A program made the position numbers and the translations under genes. A DNA stretch of 60,097 bases from Gilvimarinus sp. 2_MG-2023 (GTDB taxonomy: Bacteria; Pseudomonadota; Gammaproteobacteria; Pseudomonadales; Cellvibrionaceae): contig NZ_JAUOQM010000053.1 in NCBI RefSeq assembly GCF_030547685.1, positions 28,959-89,055 of the forward strand, written 5' to 3'. The number at the start of each line of letters is the position of its first letter. Within the stretch, counting starts at the first letter, position 1. Of this stretch, positions 1-9,513 are shown piece after piece. The notes under the pieces are model-generated. The model searched no databases. It saw only the letters and a program-made list of their open reading frames with translations, and had not been told where the DNA came from.

Positions 1-23
1 GATAGCGGATAGCGGATAGCAAT
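1..23. repeat. 7-bp tandem repeat (GATAGCG), intergenic
   Basis: The window opens with two complete GATAGCG units and a third of six bases, in non-coding DNA downstream of the DUF4168 gene. The array may extend beyond the left edge. It is one of five intergenic heptamer arrays in this window. Confidence 0.75.
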
Positions 24-80
24 TATAAGGCGGGAAATCAAGGGAACACTGGCTGCGAGCTGATCCCGCAGCCATGTGGT

Positions 81-506
81 TTAACTACCAGACTCTTCGT
101 TGAGTTCGGGCTGAACAATATCATTAACCGCAACGGAAATGCGCTCACGCAGCTCTTCATTGGCATTCGCAGCACGGGCAATGTTTTTGTATTCATCCAA
201 ACTTAAGCCGGAATCTTTAATCGCGGACTGGATTTGACCTTGCGTTTGCTTTTGCAAAGATTGCTTCTCTTCCGGATCAGTCACCTGCTGGACTTGCGCA
301 CCATACTGCTTACTCAGCGACTGCACAGCAACATAAGCATCGGCAAATTCTGCCACCTGGCCATCACTGACATCCATCGTTTGTGCGGCTTGTGCGGCCG
401 CCTCGGGCATGGCTGGTTTTTGCGGGGCCTCTTGGGCTTGTACGGCGGTAGAGGCAAGCGTTGCTGCAAACATTGCGCTGAGCAGAGCGGATTTAGCAAT
501 TTTCAT
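81..506 (-). CDS. DUF4168 domain secreted protein
   Basis: A small exported protein of 141 residues. The N-terminus (MKIAKSALLSAMFAATLAS...AVQA|QE) is a typical Sec signal peptide with cleavage near residue 24. The mature part is Gln/Ala-rich and helical. Its C-terminal half, with a segment like SGLSLDEYKNIARAANANEELRERI, matches the DUF4168 pattern found in secreted bacterial and cyanobacterial proteins of unknown role. An AGGAGA-type ribosome site lies just before the ATG. It is monocistronic. Function is unknown; family assignment is by motif recognition. Confidence 0.75.
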   Translation of the reverse strand: MKIAKSALLSAMFAATLASTAVQAQEAPQKPAMPEAAAQAAQTMDVSDGQVAEFADAYVAVQSLSKQYGAQVQQVTDPEEKQSLQKQTQGQIQSAIKDSGLSLDEYKNIARAANANEELRERISVAVNDIVQPELNEESGS

Positions 507-643
507 ATTATCTCCTTAGAACTTTCAAAATGGTCAACCCTCAACTGCAGGAACCATGCCCAGATGTAACCTATTGATTTGACTCTATTTAAGATGGCAG
601 CTCGGTGGGTTTTGTAAAATTGACAAGACGATTGATGCACAAT

Positions 644-1387
644 TTACAATTCAGCGGTCACGGCGCCGTCACCCACCTGCGCCCCAAAGTGTAGAAAACG
701 AAGTATCCACGACAGCACTCGCTCGTCATCCAGCGGCTCGGTTAACGTCGCCAAGGCCCCCTGAACCTTCTTATCGCCAATTGCGCGCACCCGCCCCTCC
801 ATCAAAGCCCGCGCATAGGCCAACGTAAACTCGGGGTGCCCCTGAAAAGTCAAAACGCTCGGCGCGATGTAAGTCATGGCGATGGGACAATCCGGTGTGC
901 TAGCCAAACATTCGGCGCCTGGCGCCATCGCCTGCACCTGGTCCTGATGGCTCGACAGCAAATGAAACCCATCGCCGGCAAAACCTAACGACTTGGCCCT
1001 ATCGGTTAACCGATTGTAGTGAGTGCCCACACACCACCCAGCAGTTGCCTTCTCCACACGCCCACCGAGCGCTTGGTGAATCACTTGATGACCAAAACAA
1101 ATACCCACAACCGGAACGCGCTGCGCAACTAAATCGACAATGTGCTGTTTTAGTCGATTAATCCAAGGGTCGTGATCATACGCGGCCGACTGACTGCCGG
1201 TGATAATGACACCACTAAAACCATCGAGCGACTGCGGGCACTGTTCGCGATTCACGTCAAAACGCTCAAACCTCTGCAAAGGAGCCTGCCTGGCAAGACT
1301 GCGCACAAACATATCTGGGTATTGGCCATGCTCGACAGCCAAATGTGGTGCAATGGTGTCGGTATTGTAAATGGCGATCGGCAACAT
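644..1387 (-). CDS. Class I glutamine amidotransferase
   Basis: A 247-residue stand-alone GATase1 protein of the GMP-synthase-amidotransferase-like type. The catalytic triad is visible: Cys97 in GICFGHQ, and His184 with Glu186 in FQGHPEF. The oxyanion-loop motif ITGS lies at residues 62-65. Such proteins hydrolyse glutamine, or in related families gamma-glutamyl compounds, to release ammonia; the acceptor cannot be told from sequence. It lies 38 bp downstream of the EAL gene on the same strand and may be co-transcribed with it. Confidence 0.85.
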   Translation of the reverse strand: MLPIAIYNTDTIAPHLAVEHGQYPDMFVRSLARQAPLQRFERFDVNREQCPQSLDGFSGVIITGSQSAAYDHDPWINRLKQHIVDLVAQRVPVVGICFGHQVIHQALGGRVEKATAGWCVGTHYNRLTDRAKSLGFAGDGFHLLSSHQDQVQAMAPGAECLASTPDCPIAMTYIAPSVLTFQGHPEFTLAYARALMEGRVRAIGDKKVQGALATLTEPLDDERVLSWILRFLHFGAQVGDGAVTAEL

Positions 1388-1425
1388 AGCAGTGCCCCTA
1401 TTAAGGGAGTATGTATGAGAGTGGG

Positions 1426-2670
1426 TTAGCGGGTAAAAAGTACTTGATCATGCACTTGCACATCGAGCATTAAAATACTGTCTTCAGCCAAGACCACGGC
1501 ATAGGTTTTACACATATCGTCACTGCGTATATCGCGGTAAGCGCCGGAAACCACCATTTGCTCAAGGGGTAAGTCTCGGATGCCAATCAAGTGGGGGAAG
1601 TACGGTCGGTGGCTCCAGTTGCGCCCCTGCATTGCACCGTCTGATTGAACACTGTCGCCCGAGAGTTCAAAGTTGGGAGATACTTGGGTCCCGGTACTGT
1701 TACACAAATAAAAGCGCAGTATCCCCAACTCTTGAAAGGTGGCGAGTTGGACGTTGCGGTGCAGCAAAGAAATATCTTCACACGCCCGCCACCAACCGCA
1801 CAGCTGGCGCGCGAGTTGCTCTACCGATAACCGGTGGCGGTAGCTGCGCTCAAAGGTGGCCGCCTTGCGCTCAAGGTACTGCCGTTTTAATGTTTGTGTC
1901 GGCTCGACATAAGCATTACTGCTAATAGGGTTGGCCCGTGCCGGAGCGTAAATCCACCCCTGTACAATATCGGCGCCACACTCAACGGCAAAATCGAATT
2001 CGTCTTGCGTCTCCACCCCCTCACAAACAATTTGGCAGCCAGCGCGCATGGCCATAGAGGTCATAGACAGGGCAATATCGGCGGCTCCTCCACCGCGAGA
2101 CGCCTCCTTAAAGAGCCCCATGTCTAACTTAATGATGTCAGGCTCGAGCGCAATAATGCGATCCACCTGCGAGGCCCCCGAGCCAAAATCATCAATCGCA
2201 ACCCGGATACCGTGACGCTGATATTCGCGAGTTAGAAATTTTAAATTCTCTAAATCACCACTGCGCTCAGTAACCTCAACCACTACACGCTTAGGATCCA
2301 GCCCAACCTCCTCGATCATCGCCAAGGTGGGGATCACGTTCATATTCGCCAAACGATCGATCCACACAGGTGAAATATTCAACGCGATAAAAGAATCCGC
2401 AGGCATATGGGCGTAACCGTGCAATGCCTGTCGCCTAATTGCGCGGTCGACATTCAACACCCAGTCCTCCGGGAGGCTCGAATCAAAAAACAAAGGCGCC
2501 GCCGAGATGACTTGGCCCTGTTCATTTGTTGTGCGGGCGAGCGCTTCGTGCCCAACCACTTGCCCGGTGCTCAATTCAATGAGGGGCTGATAATAAGGGA
2601 AATACTGATCAAGAGCGGCGTCAATGCCTACATCAGACGCGAAAGGTGGTATAGAGCTGTAACGGTTCAC
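1426..2670 (-). CDS. EAL-domain c-di-GMP phosphodiesterase with C-terminal sensor domain
   Basis: A 414-residue cytoplasmic protein. Residues about 20-250 are a complete EAL domain with every signature residue visible: GHEALAR, LNISP, EVTER, IDDFGSG, IIKLD, CEGVE and VQGW. It should therefore hydrolyse c-di-GMP to pGpG. Residues about 275-410 form a second domain (RPYF..., SGAYRDI..., a terminal LDVQV strand) resembling the PDC/PAS-like domain attached to EAL in YkuI-type proteins. That suggests ligand- or redox-gated activity. No membrane segment or GGDEF is present. It is divergent from fusA across a 550-bp gap. Confidence 0.88.
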   Translation of the reverse strand: MNRYSSIPPFASDVGIDAALDQYFPYYQPLIELSTGQVVGHEALARTTNEQGQVISAAPLFFDSSLPEDWVLNVDRAIRRQALHGYAHMPADSFIALNISPVWIDRLANMNVIPTLAMIEEVGLDPKRVVVEVTERSGDLENLKFLTREYQRHGIRVAIDDFGSGASQVDRIIALEPDIIKLDMGLFKEASRGGGAADIALSMTSMAMRAGCQIVCEGVETQDEFDFAVECGADIVQGWIYAPARANPISSNAYVEPTQTLKRQYLERKAATFERSYRHRLSVEQLARQLCGWWRACEDISLLHRNVQLATFQELGILRFYLCNSTGTQVSPNFELSGDSVQSDGAMQGRNWSHRPYFPHLIGIRDLPLEQMVVSGAYRDIRSDDMCKTYAVVLAEDSILMLDVQVHDQVLFTR

Positions 2671-3222
2671 ATCTTATCTCACTGTCAAAAATCGCTTTTT
2701 CGCGCGGGCCCCTGCAAAAATGGTTGATGGGCCATACAACGCTACTATTGAGCGGAATGCCCCTCTCATAGCAGAATGTATTCCACAATGCTGAATGCAA
2801 ACAAATAAAGCGGTAAACACAACCGCGCGCCCTCCGACGCGCAATTTTAAAGCACTTTGGAAGCGCGACCGAAAACGACCACCGAGCCTTTAGGCGTAAA
2901 TCGCACAACCAAAGCACCGAAGCGGTGCGCCACCTCGCACCACTTAGAGGCAATCGATAATGCTTAGAAAGCGCCGCGCACGACATTCTTTATGACCTTT
3001 TGAAGACAAACCAATCAATAGCACCGAGCTATCACAAGGCAGGAATCGATAGCCCAAAATTAATACAATACGCTTAATTTCCACCAAAATGCCTCGCACC
3101 CACCCCGATAGTCAAAAAACACCCCCATAAAGACGTTTTAAGACCAATTGCCATTGGCAATTGAACCCCGCAACGCTGTACAATGCCGTCCAATTTTTGG
3201 CCTTGATTATACGAGTATCGAC
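2671..3222. other. Intergenic region between EAL gene and fusA
   Basis: About 550 bp with no convincing gene. The minus-strand open frame here has basic, low-complexity shadow composition and no ribosome site. The only structure seen is near the fusA end: a perfect dyad at 3145-3163 and a TACAAT -10-like hexamer at 3179-3184. Confidence 0.6.
3145..3184 (+). promoter_or_regulatory. Perfect dyad and -10-like element upstream of fusA
   Basis: CAATTGCC at 3145-3152 and GGCAATTG at 3156-3163 form a perfect inverted repeat around ATT. TACAAT at 3179-3184 could be the -10, with TTGGCA inside the dyad as a -35 at a somewhat long 19-bp spacing. The dyad would then overlap the -35, as an operator would. 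No known regulator is recognised. Confidence 0.45.
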
Positions 3223-5313
3223 ATGACAGACCTTAGTTTATACAGAAACATCGGGATCTTTGCCCACGTTGACGCGGGTAAAACCACCACGACCGAGCGT
3301 ATCCTGAAGCTTACCGGTAAAATCCATAAGCTGGGTGAAGTGCACGAGGGTGAGTCCACCACTGACTTTATGGATCAGGAAGCTGAGCGCGGTATTACCA
3401 TTCAGTCCGCGGCTGTAACCTGTGAGTGGCAAGGCCACCGCTTTAACGTCATCGACACCCCTGGGCACGTTGACTTTACCGTTGAGGTTTACCGTTCGCT
3501 TAAAGTTCTGGACGGCGGCATCGGCGTATTCTGTGGTTCTGGTGGTGTTGAACCCCAATCAGAAACCAACTGGCGCTACGCCAACGAGTCTGAAGTGGCT
3601 CGTATCATCTTCGTTAACAAGCTGGACCGTATCGGTGCCGACTTCCTTAACGTGGTAGATCAAATCAAAAACGTTCTGGGCGCCAAGCCACTGGTGATGA
3701 CTCTGCCAATCGGCCGCGAAGACACCTTCAGCGGTGTTGTTGACCTGCTGAGCCAAAAAGCTTACGTATGGGACGATTCTGGTCAGCCCGAAAACTACTC
3801 GATCGAAGATGTTCCAGAAGACATGAAAGACGATGTCGAAATGTACCGCGAGCAGCTGATCGAAACCGCCCTGGAGATGGACGACGACCTGCTGATGGCT
3901 TACATGGATGGTGAACAACCATCTGAAGAAGACGTTAAGCGCTGTATCCGTAAGGGTACTCGCGATCTGGAATTCTTCCCCACTTACTGTGGTTCTGCCT
4001 TTAAGAACAAAGGTATGCAGCTGGTTCTGAACGCGGTTAATGATTACCTGCCCGCGCCAACCGAAGTTGATCCGCAAGATTTGACTGACGAAGAAGGTAA
4101 CCCCACTGGCGATAAAGCCATTGTAAGTGCCGACGAGCCGTTCCGGGCCTTGGCGTTTAAAATTATGGACGACCGTTTCGGCGCCCTGACCTTCGTTCGT
4201 ATTTACTCCGGTAAGTTAAACAAAGGCGACACCATCCTCAACTCGTTCACCGGTAAAACCGAACGTGTAGGCCGCATGGTAGAAATGCAAGCTGACGAGC
4301 GCAACGAGCTGACTCACGCCCAAGCCGGTGACATTATTGCCATCGTGGGCATGAAGAACGTACAAACTGGTCACACTCTGTGTGATCCGAAAAACCCTTG
4401 TACGCTAGAAGCCATGGTGTTCCCAGATCCCGTTATCTCGATCGCTGTTGCACCCAAAGATAAAGGTTCTACCGAGAAGATGGGTATCGCCATTGGTAAG
4501 ATGGTTGCCGAAGATCCATCCTTCCAGGTTGAAACCGACCAAGATTCTGGCGAAACCATTCTTAAAGGTATGGGCGAGCTGCACTTGGACATTAAAGTCG
4601 ACATCCTGAAGCGCACCTACGGCGTTGAAATGGAAGTGGGTCAGCCTCAAGTGGCTTACCGCGAAACCATTACCCAGGAAATCGAAGATTCTTACACCCA
4701 CAAGAAGCAGTCTGGTGGTTCTGGTCAGTTTGGTAAAATTGACTACCGCATCAAGCCAGGTGAGCCAAATTCTGACTTCACCTTCAGCTCTAGTGTTGTG
4801 GGCGGTAACGTACCGAAAGAATTCTTCCCAGCGATTGAGAAAGGCTTTAAAGGCATGATGGAAAAAGGCCCACTGGCTGGATTCCCTGTGCTTGACGTTG
4901 AGATTGAGCTGTTCGACGGTGCTTTCCACGCGGTTGACTCCTCGGCAGTTGCCTTTGAAATCGCCGCTAAAGGCGCTTTCCGTCAGTCTATGCCCAAAGC
5001 TGGCCCTCAGCTGCTGGAGCCAATGATGAAGGTAGACGTGTTTACTCCAGAAGATCACGTAGGTGATGTGATTGGTGACTTGAACCGTCGTCGCGGCATG
5101 ATCAGCGGCCAAGAGCCAAACGCCACCGGCGTTCGCATCAAGGCAGAAGTTCCGCTGTCCGAGATGTTTGGTTACATCGGCAGCCTGCGCACCATGACTT
5201 CGGGTCGCGGCCAATTCTCTATGGAGTTCTCGCAGTACTCTCCATGCCCGGCCAACGTAACTGAAGAAGTGATTGCCAAGGTGAAAGAACGCGAAGCGGC
5301 TGAGAAGAAGTAA
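3223..5313 (+). CDS. fusA: Elongation factor G, second-copy type (EF-G2)
   Basis: Translational GTPase that drives ribosomal translocation and recycling. The G motifs are clear: AHVDAGKT at residues 14-21, then RGIT, DTPGH, NKLDR and the SAF of G5, followed by domains II-V. I start at the internal ATG ([11 protein letters not shown], 696 aa). The 25-residue upstream extension has no family counterpart and overlaps the promoter region. The gene stands alone, outside a rpsL-rpsG-fusA-tuf operon, and its N-terminus resembles the fusA2 paralogue of pseudomonads. Codons are strongly biased (GGT, CGT, GTT, CTG), as in highly expressed genes. Confidence 0.92.
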   Translation: MTDLSLYRNIGIFAHVDAGKTTTTERILKLTGKIHKLGEVHEGESTTDFMDQEAERGITIQSAAVTCEWQGHRFNVIDTPGHVDFTVEVYRSLKVLDGGIGVFCGSGGVEPQSETNWRYANESEVARIIFVNKLDRIGADFLNVVDQIKNVLGAKPLVMTLPIGREDTFSGVVDLLSQKAYVWDDSGQPENYSIEDVPEDMKDDVEMYREQLIETALEMDDDLLMAYMDGEQPSEEDVKRCIRKGTRDLEFFPTYCGSAFKNKGMQLVLNAVNDYLPAPTEVDPQDLTDEEGNPTGDKAIVSADEPFRALAFKIMDDRFGALTFVRIYSGKLNKGDTILNSFTGKTERVGRMVEMQADERNELTHAQAGDIIAIVGMKNVQTGHTLCDPKNPCTLEAMVFPDPVISIAVAPKDKGSTEKMGIAIGKMVAEDPSFQVETDQDSGETILKGMGELHLDIKVDILKRTYGVEMEVGQPQVAYRETITQEIEDSYTHKKQSGGSGQFGKIDYRIKPGEPNSDFTFSSSVVGGNVPKEFFPAIEKGFKGMMEKGPLAGFPVLDVEIELFDGAFHAVDSSAVAFEIAAKGAFRQSMPKAGPQLLEPMMKVDVFTPEDHVGDVIGDLNRRRGMISGQEPNATGVRIKAEVPLSEMFGYIGSLRTMTSGRGQFSMEFSQYSPCPANVTEEVIAKVKEREAAEKK

Positions 5314-5327
5314 GCAACCGCCACGCT

Positions 5328-5363
5328 AAAAAAGCCCGCATCATGATTGATGCGGGCTTTTTT
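5328..5363. terminator. Bidirectional Rho-independent terminator (fusA / tag)
   Basis: Stem GCCCGCATCA (5334-5343) pairs with TGATGCGGGC (5348-5357) around a TGAT loop, flanked by an A-run on the left and a T-run on the right. It can therefore stop both fusA and the convergent tag gene. Confidence 0.92.
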
Positions 5364-5374
5364 GTGTCCGTCGT

Positions 5375-5986
5375 TCAAGTGCGCGACTTAGGGCGTTTAA
5401 ATTCAGCCCGCGCCTGAGCTACCTTATTACGCATGACACAGGCTTCAAGGTGATCATTCACCAACCCCATCGCCTGCATAAAGGCAAAGACCGTGGTAGG
5501 GCCCACAAACTTCCAACCCTGTTTTTTCAACGCCTTAGCCAGCGCTACAGACTCATCTGAGGTGGTCTGGGACTGGGCCGCACACTCTTTTAAAGGCTCA
5601 AATTGCCAGACGTAAGCGGCAATAGACCCTTCACGCGCCACCAACTCCTGCGCTCGTTTAGCATTATTAATCACCGCTTCAATTTTACCCCGGTGGCGAA
5701 CAATCCCCTCATCTTGCAATAAGCGCTCGACATCTTGCTCTGTAAACTCGGCCACTTGGTTAAAATCAAAATACCGGAACGCTCGGCGAAAGTTCTCCCG
5801 CTTAGTCAAAATCGTGCGCCAACTCAGCCCCGACTGAAAGCTTTCCAGGCATAGTTTCTCGAATAGTGTGCGGTCATCAGCGACCGGATAGCCCCATTCG
5901 TTATCGTGATAGGGGAAAAACGCCTCAACATTGCTGCACCAGCCGCAACGCGGCTTACCATCTGGCCCCGCTACCGTTTTCATCAT
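5375..5986 (-). CDS. tag: DNA-3-methyladenine glycosylase I
   Basis: Base-excision repair enzyme that removes 3-methyladenine from DNA. Diagnostic features are RCGWC near the N-terminus, YHDNEWG, the ESFQSGLSW helix region, and DHLEAC near the C-terminus. The Cys/His pairs at both ends correspond to the structural zinc ligands of E. coli Tag. The frame is open to 6022, but an AGAGGGG ribosome site directly precedes the ATG-ATG pair at 5986/5983, so the start is placed there (203 aa). Monocistronic and convergent with fusA. Confidence 0.92.
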   Translation of the reverse strand: MMKTVAGPDGKPRCGWCSNVEAFFPYHDNEWGYPVADDRTLFEKLCLESFQSGLSWRTILTKRENFRRAFRYFDFNQVAEFTEQDVERLLQDEGIVRHRGKIEAVINNAKRAQELVAREGSIAAYVWQFEPLKECAAQSQTTSDESVALAKALKKQGWKFVGPTTVFAFMQAMGLVNDHLEACVMRNKVAQARAEFKRPKSRT

Positions 5987-6186
5987 ACGCCCCTCTTGTT
6001 CGCTCAACTGCCAGCAATTCATTCACCCACGGCACACGGCCATACATCCATACGAGCCTGCTCAACGTATAAGGTTTCGCCTTGGCGTTTGTTTCATTTC
6101 TCTCTCGACTTGCCTACACTAGTACTGTGCGCACCGAGCTTACGCGCCTTCAACCACCCTGCCCAGAGCAGCCCTCGGATTTGATC

Positions 6187-9100
6187 ATGCTGGATAACTT
6201 TTTCTTAACCCATCACGACCCGAGTCTTGTTCTCAGTGGCGTATACAACGGCAAGCTTGTCGCTCTATCTCTCGGCATCGCTGTATTTGCCAGTTATTTT
6301 ACCCTGTACTTACTAGAGCTGGCCCGGCGCACGCCCTTTCCACTCTACACTCATGTGGCTCGAATCACCTCATCACTGGTGATGGCGGGAGGCATTTGGA
6401 GCATGCACTTTATCGGCATGCTTGCCTTCTCACTATGCAACGAAATCCATTACGATCCAACCATCACCTTCCTCTCCGCAGGGCCTGCGGTGCTGGCCTG
6501 CCTGTGCACCAGCTATTTACTGACCGCCAAGGCCAGCTTCAGCAATATGCTTTTTAGTGCGCTGCTGCTGGGCTCAGGCATCGGCACCATGCACTACAGC
6601 GGTATGGCCGCCATGGAGCTAGCGCCACTGCTGCGCTACGACCCTTTGCTGTTTGGGCTGTCTATTGTGGTCGCGGTTGGCCTCTCGCTGACCGCCATAT
6701 TGGTACGTTACTACTTGCCTAAAATTTGGCCCGCCATTCCCACCGGATATAACCGAGCCATATGTTCCCTTATCATGGGCTTGGCGGTGTCTGGCATGCA
6801 CTATATGGGCATGCTAGCCACTCGGTTTATCGACACCGGTATACAACAACCCAACCAACCTACAGTGCAGGCGGACTTGTCGTTTATCGCCATCAGCGTG
6901 GCCTGCGCCAGTATCTTGCTCACTCTCAGTGTGGCGGTTATCAATGGCTTGGTCCGCTTTAAGTTGCTGCTGGCAGAAAAAACCGAGAGCGAATCGCGCC
7001 TAAGCGCCATCCTGTCCACTGCCGTGGACGGCATTGTGACCATGGACGAACACGGCTTAATTATCGGTGCCAACCCCGCGGTGGAAAAAATCACCGGCTA
7101 CCCCAAAGAGGAGCTTATCGGTCTACCCGCAACTAGCCTGACAGAGGACACCCCTCTTAGCAGCGCTCGCCTTGATGCCGATCAATCAAAGGCCCTAGCG
7201 GATTTTGTCGGTCGCAACCAAACCGTGCAGGTCCGTCACAAAGAAGGACACAACCTCCCTATTCGCTTCGGTGTGGGCGAGGTCCCGCTCCCTCACAATC
7301 AAACCATGTATGTGGCTTTTCTTACCGATTTAACCGACCAGCAGATTCTGCAGGAAAATCTTGAGCAAAAGGAGCACCAGCACCGCTCTTTGCTTAACAA
7401 TATTCCCGGGGTGGCATTTCGCTGTGAAATTAATGAAAACTGGTCGATGATATTTGCCAGCCCCAGTATTGAGGAGCTCACCGGCTACCCACTGGACGAC
7501 TTCATGCAGCGTACTATCGAACTGGGCGATGTTCTCCATACCGACGATTTACCCATGATTGACAACGGCATCAATCAGGCACTGGAGTCTCACTCTAACT
7601 ACTCCATGGAATATCGTATTCACCACCGCAGTGGCGAATTGCGCTGGGTGCTCGATCAGGGCAGCTTTTATTTCAACACCCAGGGCGAAGCGCTGTGGAT
7701 CGACGGTGTGTTGATTGATATTACCGAGCGGCGTCAATACGAGGACGAGCTAAAAGCGGCCAAACAACAGGCCGAGCAAGCGGCGCAAGCCAAGCAGGCT
7801 TTTTTGGCCAACATGAGTCATGAGATTCGCACCCCAATGAACGCCATCATCGGGTTTAGTGAAGTGCTGCTGGAGTCCCGCCTCGGCAGTGAACAAAAAA
7901 AGCATTTGGGAACCATTAACACCTCGGCCCGATCTTTGATGCACCTGCTAAACGATATTCTCGACTCGGCCAAACTCGAGAAAGGAAAACTGGACATCCA
8001 CCACGAACATTTTTCTCTGCGCGAGTTGCTCGACACTATTATTTCCACTTTTTGGCTGCTCGCCAAACGCAAGGGTATTGATTTAACTCTTGAGGTGGCC
8101 CCCGACCTTTCCGATGTGCGCATCGGTGATAGCAACCGACTGCAACAAGTGCTCAACAACCTGCTTGGCAATGCGGTCAAGTTTACCGATACCGGCAGTG
8201 TCGCCTTAAAGGTCAGCACGACAGAAAACTCGCGCGTGCTATTCGAAGTCATCGACTCTGGAATTGGCGTAGCCCCTGCACGCTTAAAAACTATTTTCCA
8301 ACCATTTGAACAGGCGGACAACACAACCACCCGGCGTTTTGGTGGCACCGGCCTTGGCACTACCATCAGCAAACAACTGGTGGAGTTAATGGACGGTGAA
8401 ATTAATGCCCGCAGCCAATTAGGAGAAGGCAGTTGTTTTTACTTTCACCTGCCGCTGCCTCCGGGCGACAAGCATAAGCTTGCCCCTAAAGCACCCTTGA
8501 GCGGACTGCACCTGCCGGCGCAGAAGGTGTTGGCGGTTGACGATATCGACACCAATATTGATCTCTTGCAGCTACTGCTGCAGCGTGAAGGGCACAGCGT
8601 GATTACCGCCTGTAATGGGCTAGAAGCTATTGAGCGCTATAAAAATGAACCCGTCGATATCATTCTGATGGATGTTCATATGCCCGAGTGCGACGGCATT
8701 TGCGCCACTGAAAGAATTCGCGCCTACGAGCAAGAACATCAACGCCCACAAATCCCCATCATCGCCCTGACTGCCAGCGTGCTACAGCAGGATCAAAAGG
8801 CTGCACTCGATGCCGGCATGAATGGATTTGCCAATAAGCCCATTGATCCGCCCCAATTGTTTGGCGAAATGGCCAATGCCCTCGGCATCCAGCACGAGAC
8901 CACGACCAGCATAGCGCCGCCGCAAGATTCCGCCATTGATTTCGACCACGGTGAATTGCTCTGGGGCAGCAGGGAAAGACAGATACAAGAGATACGACTA
9001 TTCTTACAAAAGTTGGAGAATGAAATTTTAGCGCTCGGCCACGAAGGCCAGGCAGCTGAGGTGTTGGCCCACAGTCTACACAAACTTAAAGGCACCGCCG

Positions 9101-9513
9101 GCAACCTCGGCTTAATCGAGCTGGCACGAGTATTAACCGAGATGGAGCTCTGCCAAAGCGAACCCAAGCTACGGGAAGTCGCCCAAGGCTTGCCGGCGAT
9201 CATTGCGACCATTAAGCAAGAAGTTTCAGGCGAGACGGCCGGCAGCGAACAAGATACTCGACAAGCATCGAGCATTAACTTGGCTGAGCTACTGCCACTT
9301 TGCCAACAACTGCAGGCAAAAGCCGAGGCAGCCCAAACCGATGACGCCCTGTTAGAGCAACTGCAAGCCTATGCCACCGGAAGTCAAAAAACACTGGTAG
9401 AGTCACTTGCTCTTGCTTTTGAAGAGTTCGAATTCGGGCAAGCGCAACAAATACTTAGCCAATTGATCAACACGCTCAACGAAGAGATGACACACCGCAA
9501 CCATGCCACATAA
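6187..9513 (+). CDS. MHYT-PAS-PAS hybrid sensor histidine kinase with REC and HPt
   Basis: A 1108-residue multidomain sensor. An N-terminal seven-helix MHYT domain (about residues 15-235) shows three motifs, SMHFIGM, TMHYSGM and GMHYMGM, thought to bind metal and sense a diatomic gas. Two PAS domains follow, then HisKA (NMSHEIRTPMN, phospho-His near 545), HATPase (NNLLGNAVKF; DSGIGV; GGTGLGT), a receiver with phospho-Asp near 829 (LMDVHMP), and a C-terminal HPt domain (HSLHKLKGTAGNLG). A TTG at 6082 gives a longer frame, but the ATG at 6187 starts right before the MHYT domain. It overlaps the HD-GYP gene by 11 bp, implying a shared phosphorelay. Confidence 0.9.
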   Translation: MLDNFFLTHHDPSLVLSGVYNGKLVALSLGIAVFASYFTLYLLELARRTPFPLYTHVARITSSLVMAGGIWSMHFIGMLAFSLCNEIHYDPTITFLSAGPAVLACLCTSYLLTAKASFSNMLFSALLLGSGIGTMHYSGMAAMELAPLLRYDPLLFGLSIVVAVGLSLTAILVRYYLPKIWPAIPTGYNRAICSLIMGLAVSGMHYMGMLATRFIDTGIQQPNQPTVQADLSFIAISVACASILLTLSVAVINGLVRFKLLLAEKTESESRLSAILSTAVDGIVTMDEHGLIIGANPAVEKITGYPKEELIGLPATSLTEDTPLSSARLDADQSKALADFVGRNQTVQVRHKEGHNLPIRFGVGEVPLPHNQTMYVAFLTDLTDQQILQENLEQKEHQHRSLLNNIPGVAFRCEINENWSMIFASPSIEELTGYPLDDFMQRTIELGDVLHTDDLPMIDNGINQALESHSNYSMEYRIHHRSGELRWVLDQGSFYFNTQGEALWIDGVLIDITERRQYEDELKAAKQQAEQAAQAKQAFLANMSHEIRTPMNAIIGFSEVLLESRLGSEQKKHLGTINTSARSLMHLLNDILDSAKLEKGKLDIHHEHFSLRELLDTIISTFWLLAKRKGIDLTLEVAPDLSDVRIGDSNRLQQVLNNLLGNAVKFTDTGSVALKVSTTENSRVLFEVIDSGIGVAPARLKTIFQPFEQADNTTTRRFGGTGLGTTISKQLVELMDGEINARSQLGEGSCFYFHLPLPPGDKHKLAPKAPLSGLHLPAQKVLAVDDIDTNIDLLQLLLQREGHSVITACNGLEAIERYKNEPVDIILMDVHMPECDGICATERIRAYEQEHQRPQIPIIALTASVLQQDQKAALDAGMNGFANKPIDPPQLFGEMANALGIQHETTTSIAPPQDSAIDFDHGELLWGSRERQIQEIRLFLQKLENEILALGHEGQAAEVLAHSLHKLKGTAGNLGLIELARVLTEMELCQSEPKLREVAQGLPAIIATIKQEVSGETAGSEQDTRQASSINLAELLPLCQQLQAKAEAAQTDDALLEQLQAYATGSQKTLVESLALAFEEFEFGQAQQILSQLINTLNEEMTHRNHAT

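Noticed and set aside
2633-2986. 117-codon minus-strand frame in the EAL-fusA gap
   Set aside because: It overlaps the start of the EAL gene, its composition is Arg/Cys-rich as in out-of-frame translations, and it lacks a ribosome site.
3148-3222. 25-residue N-terminal extension of EF-G
   Set aside because: It overlaps the dyad/promoter, has no family counterpart, and the internal ATG gives the normal N-terminus.
4405-5214. 269-codon frame antisense to fusA
   Set aside because: It is a shadow of the strongly codon-biased fusA gene. Long antisense frames are expected there, and no family resemblance is seen.
6082-6186. TTG-started extension of the MHYT kinase
   Set aside because: The extra 35 residues are not hydrophobic or domain-like; the ATG at 6187 fits the MHYT family start.
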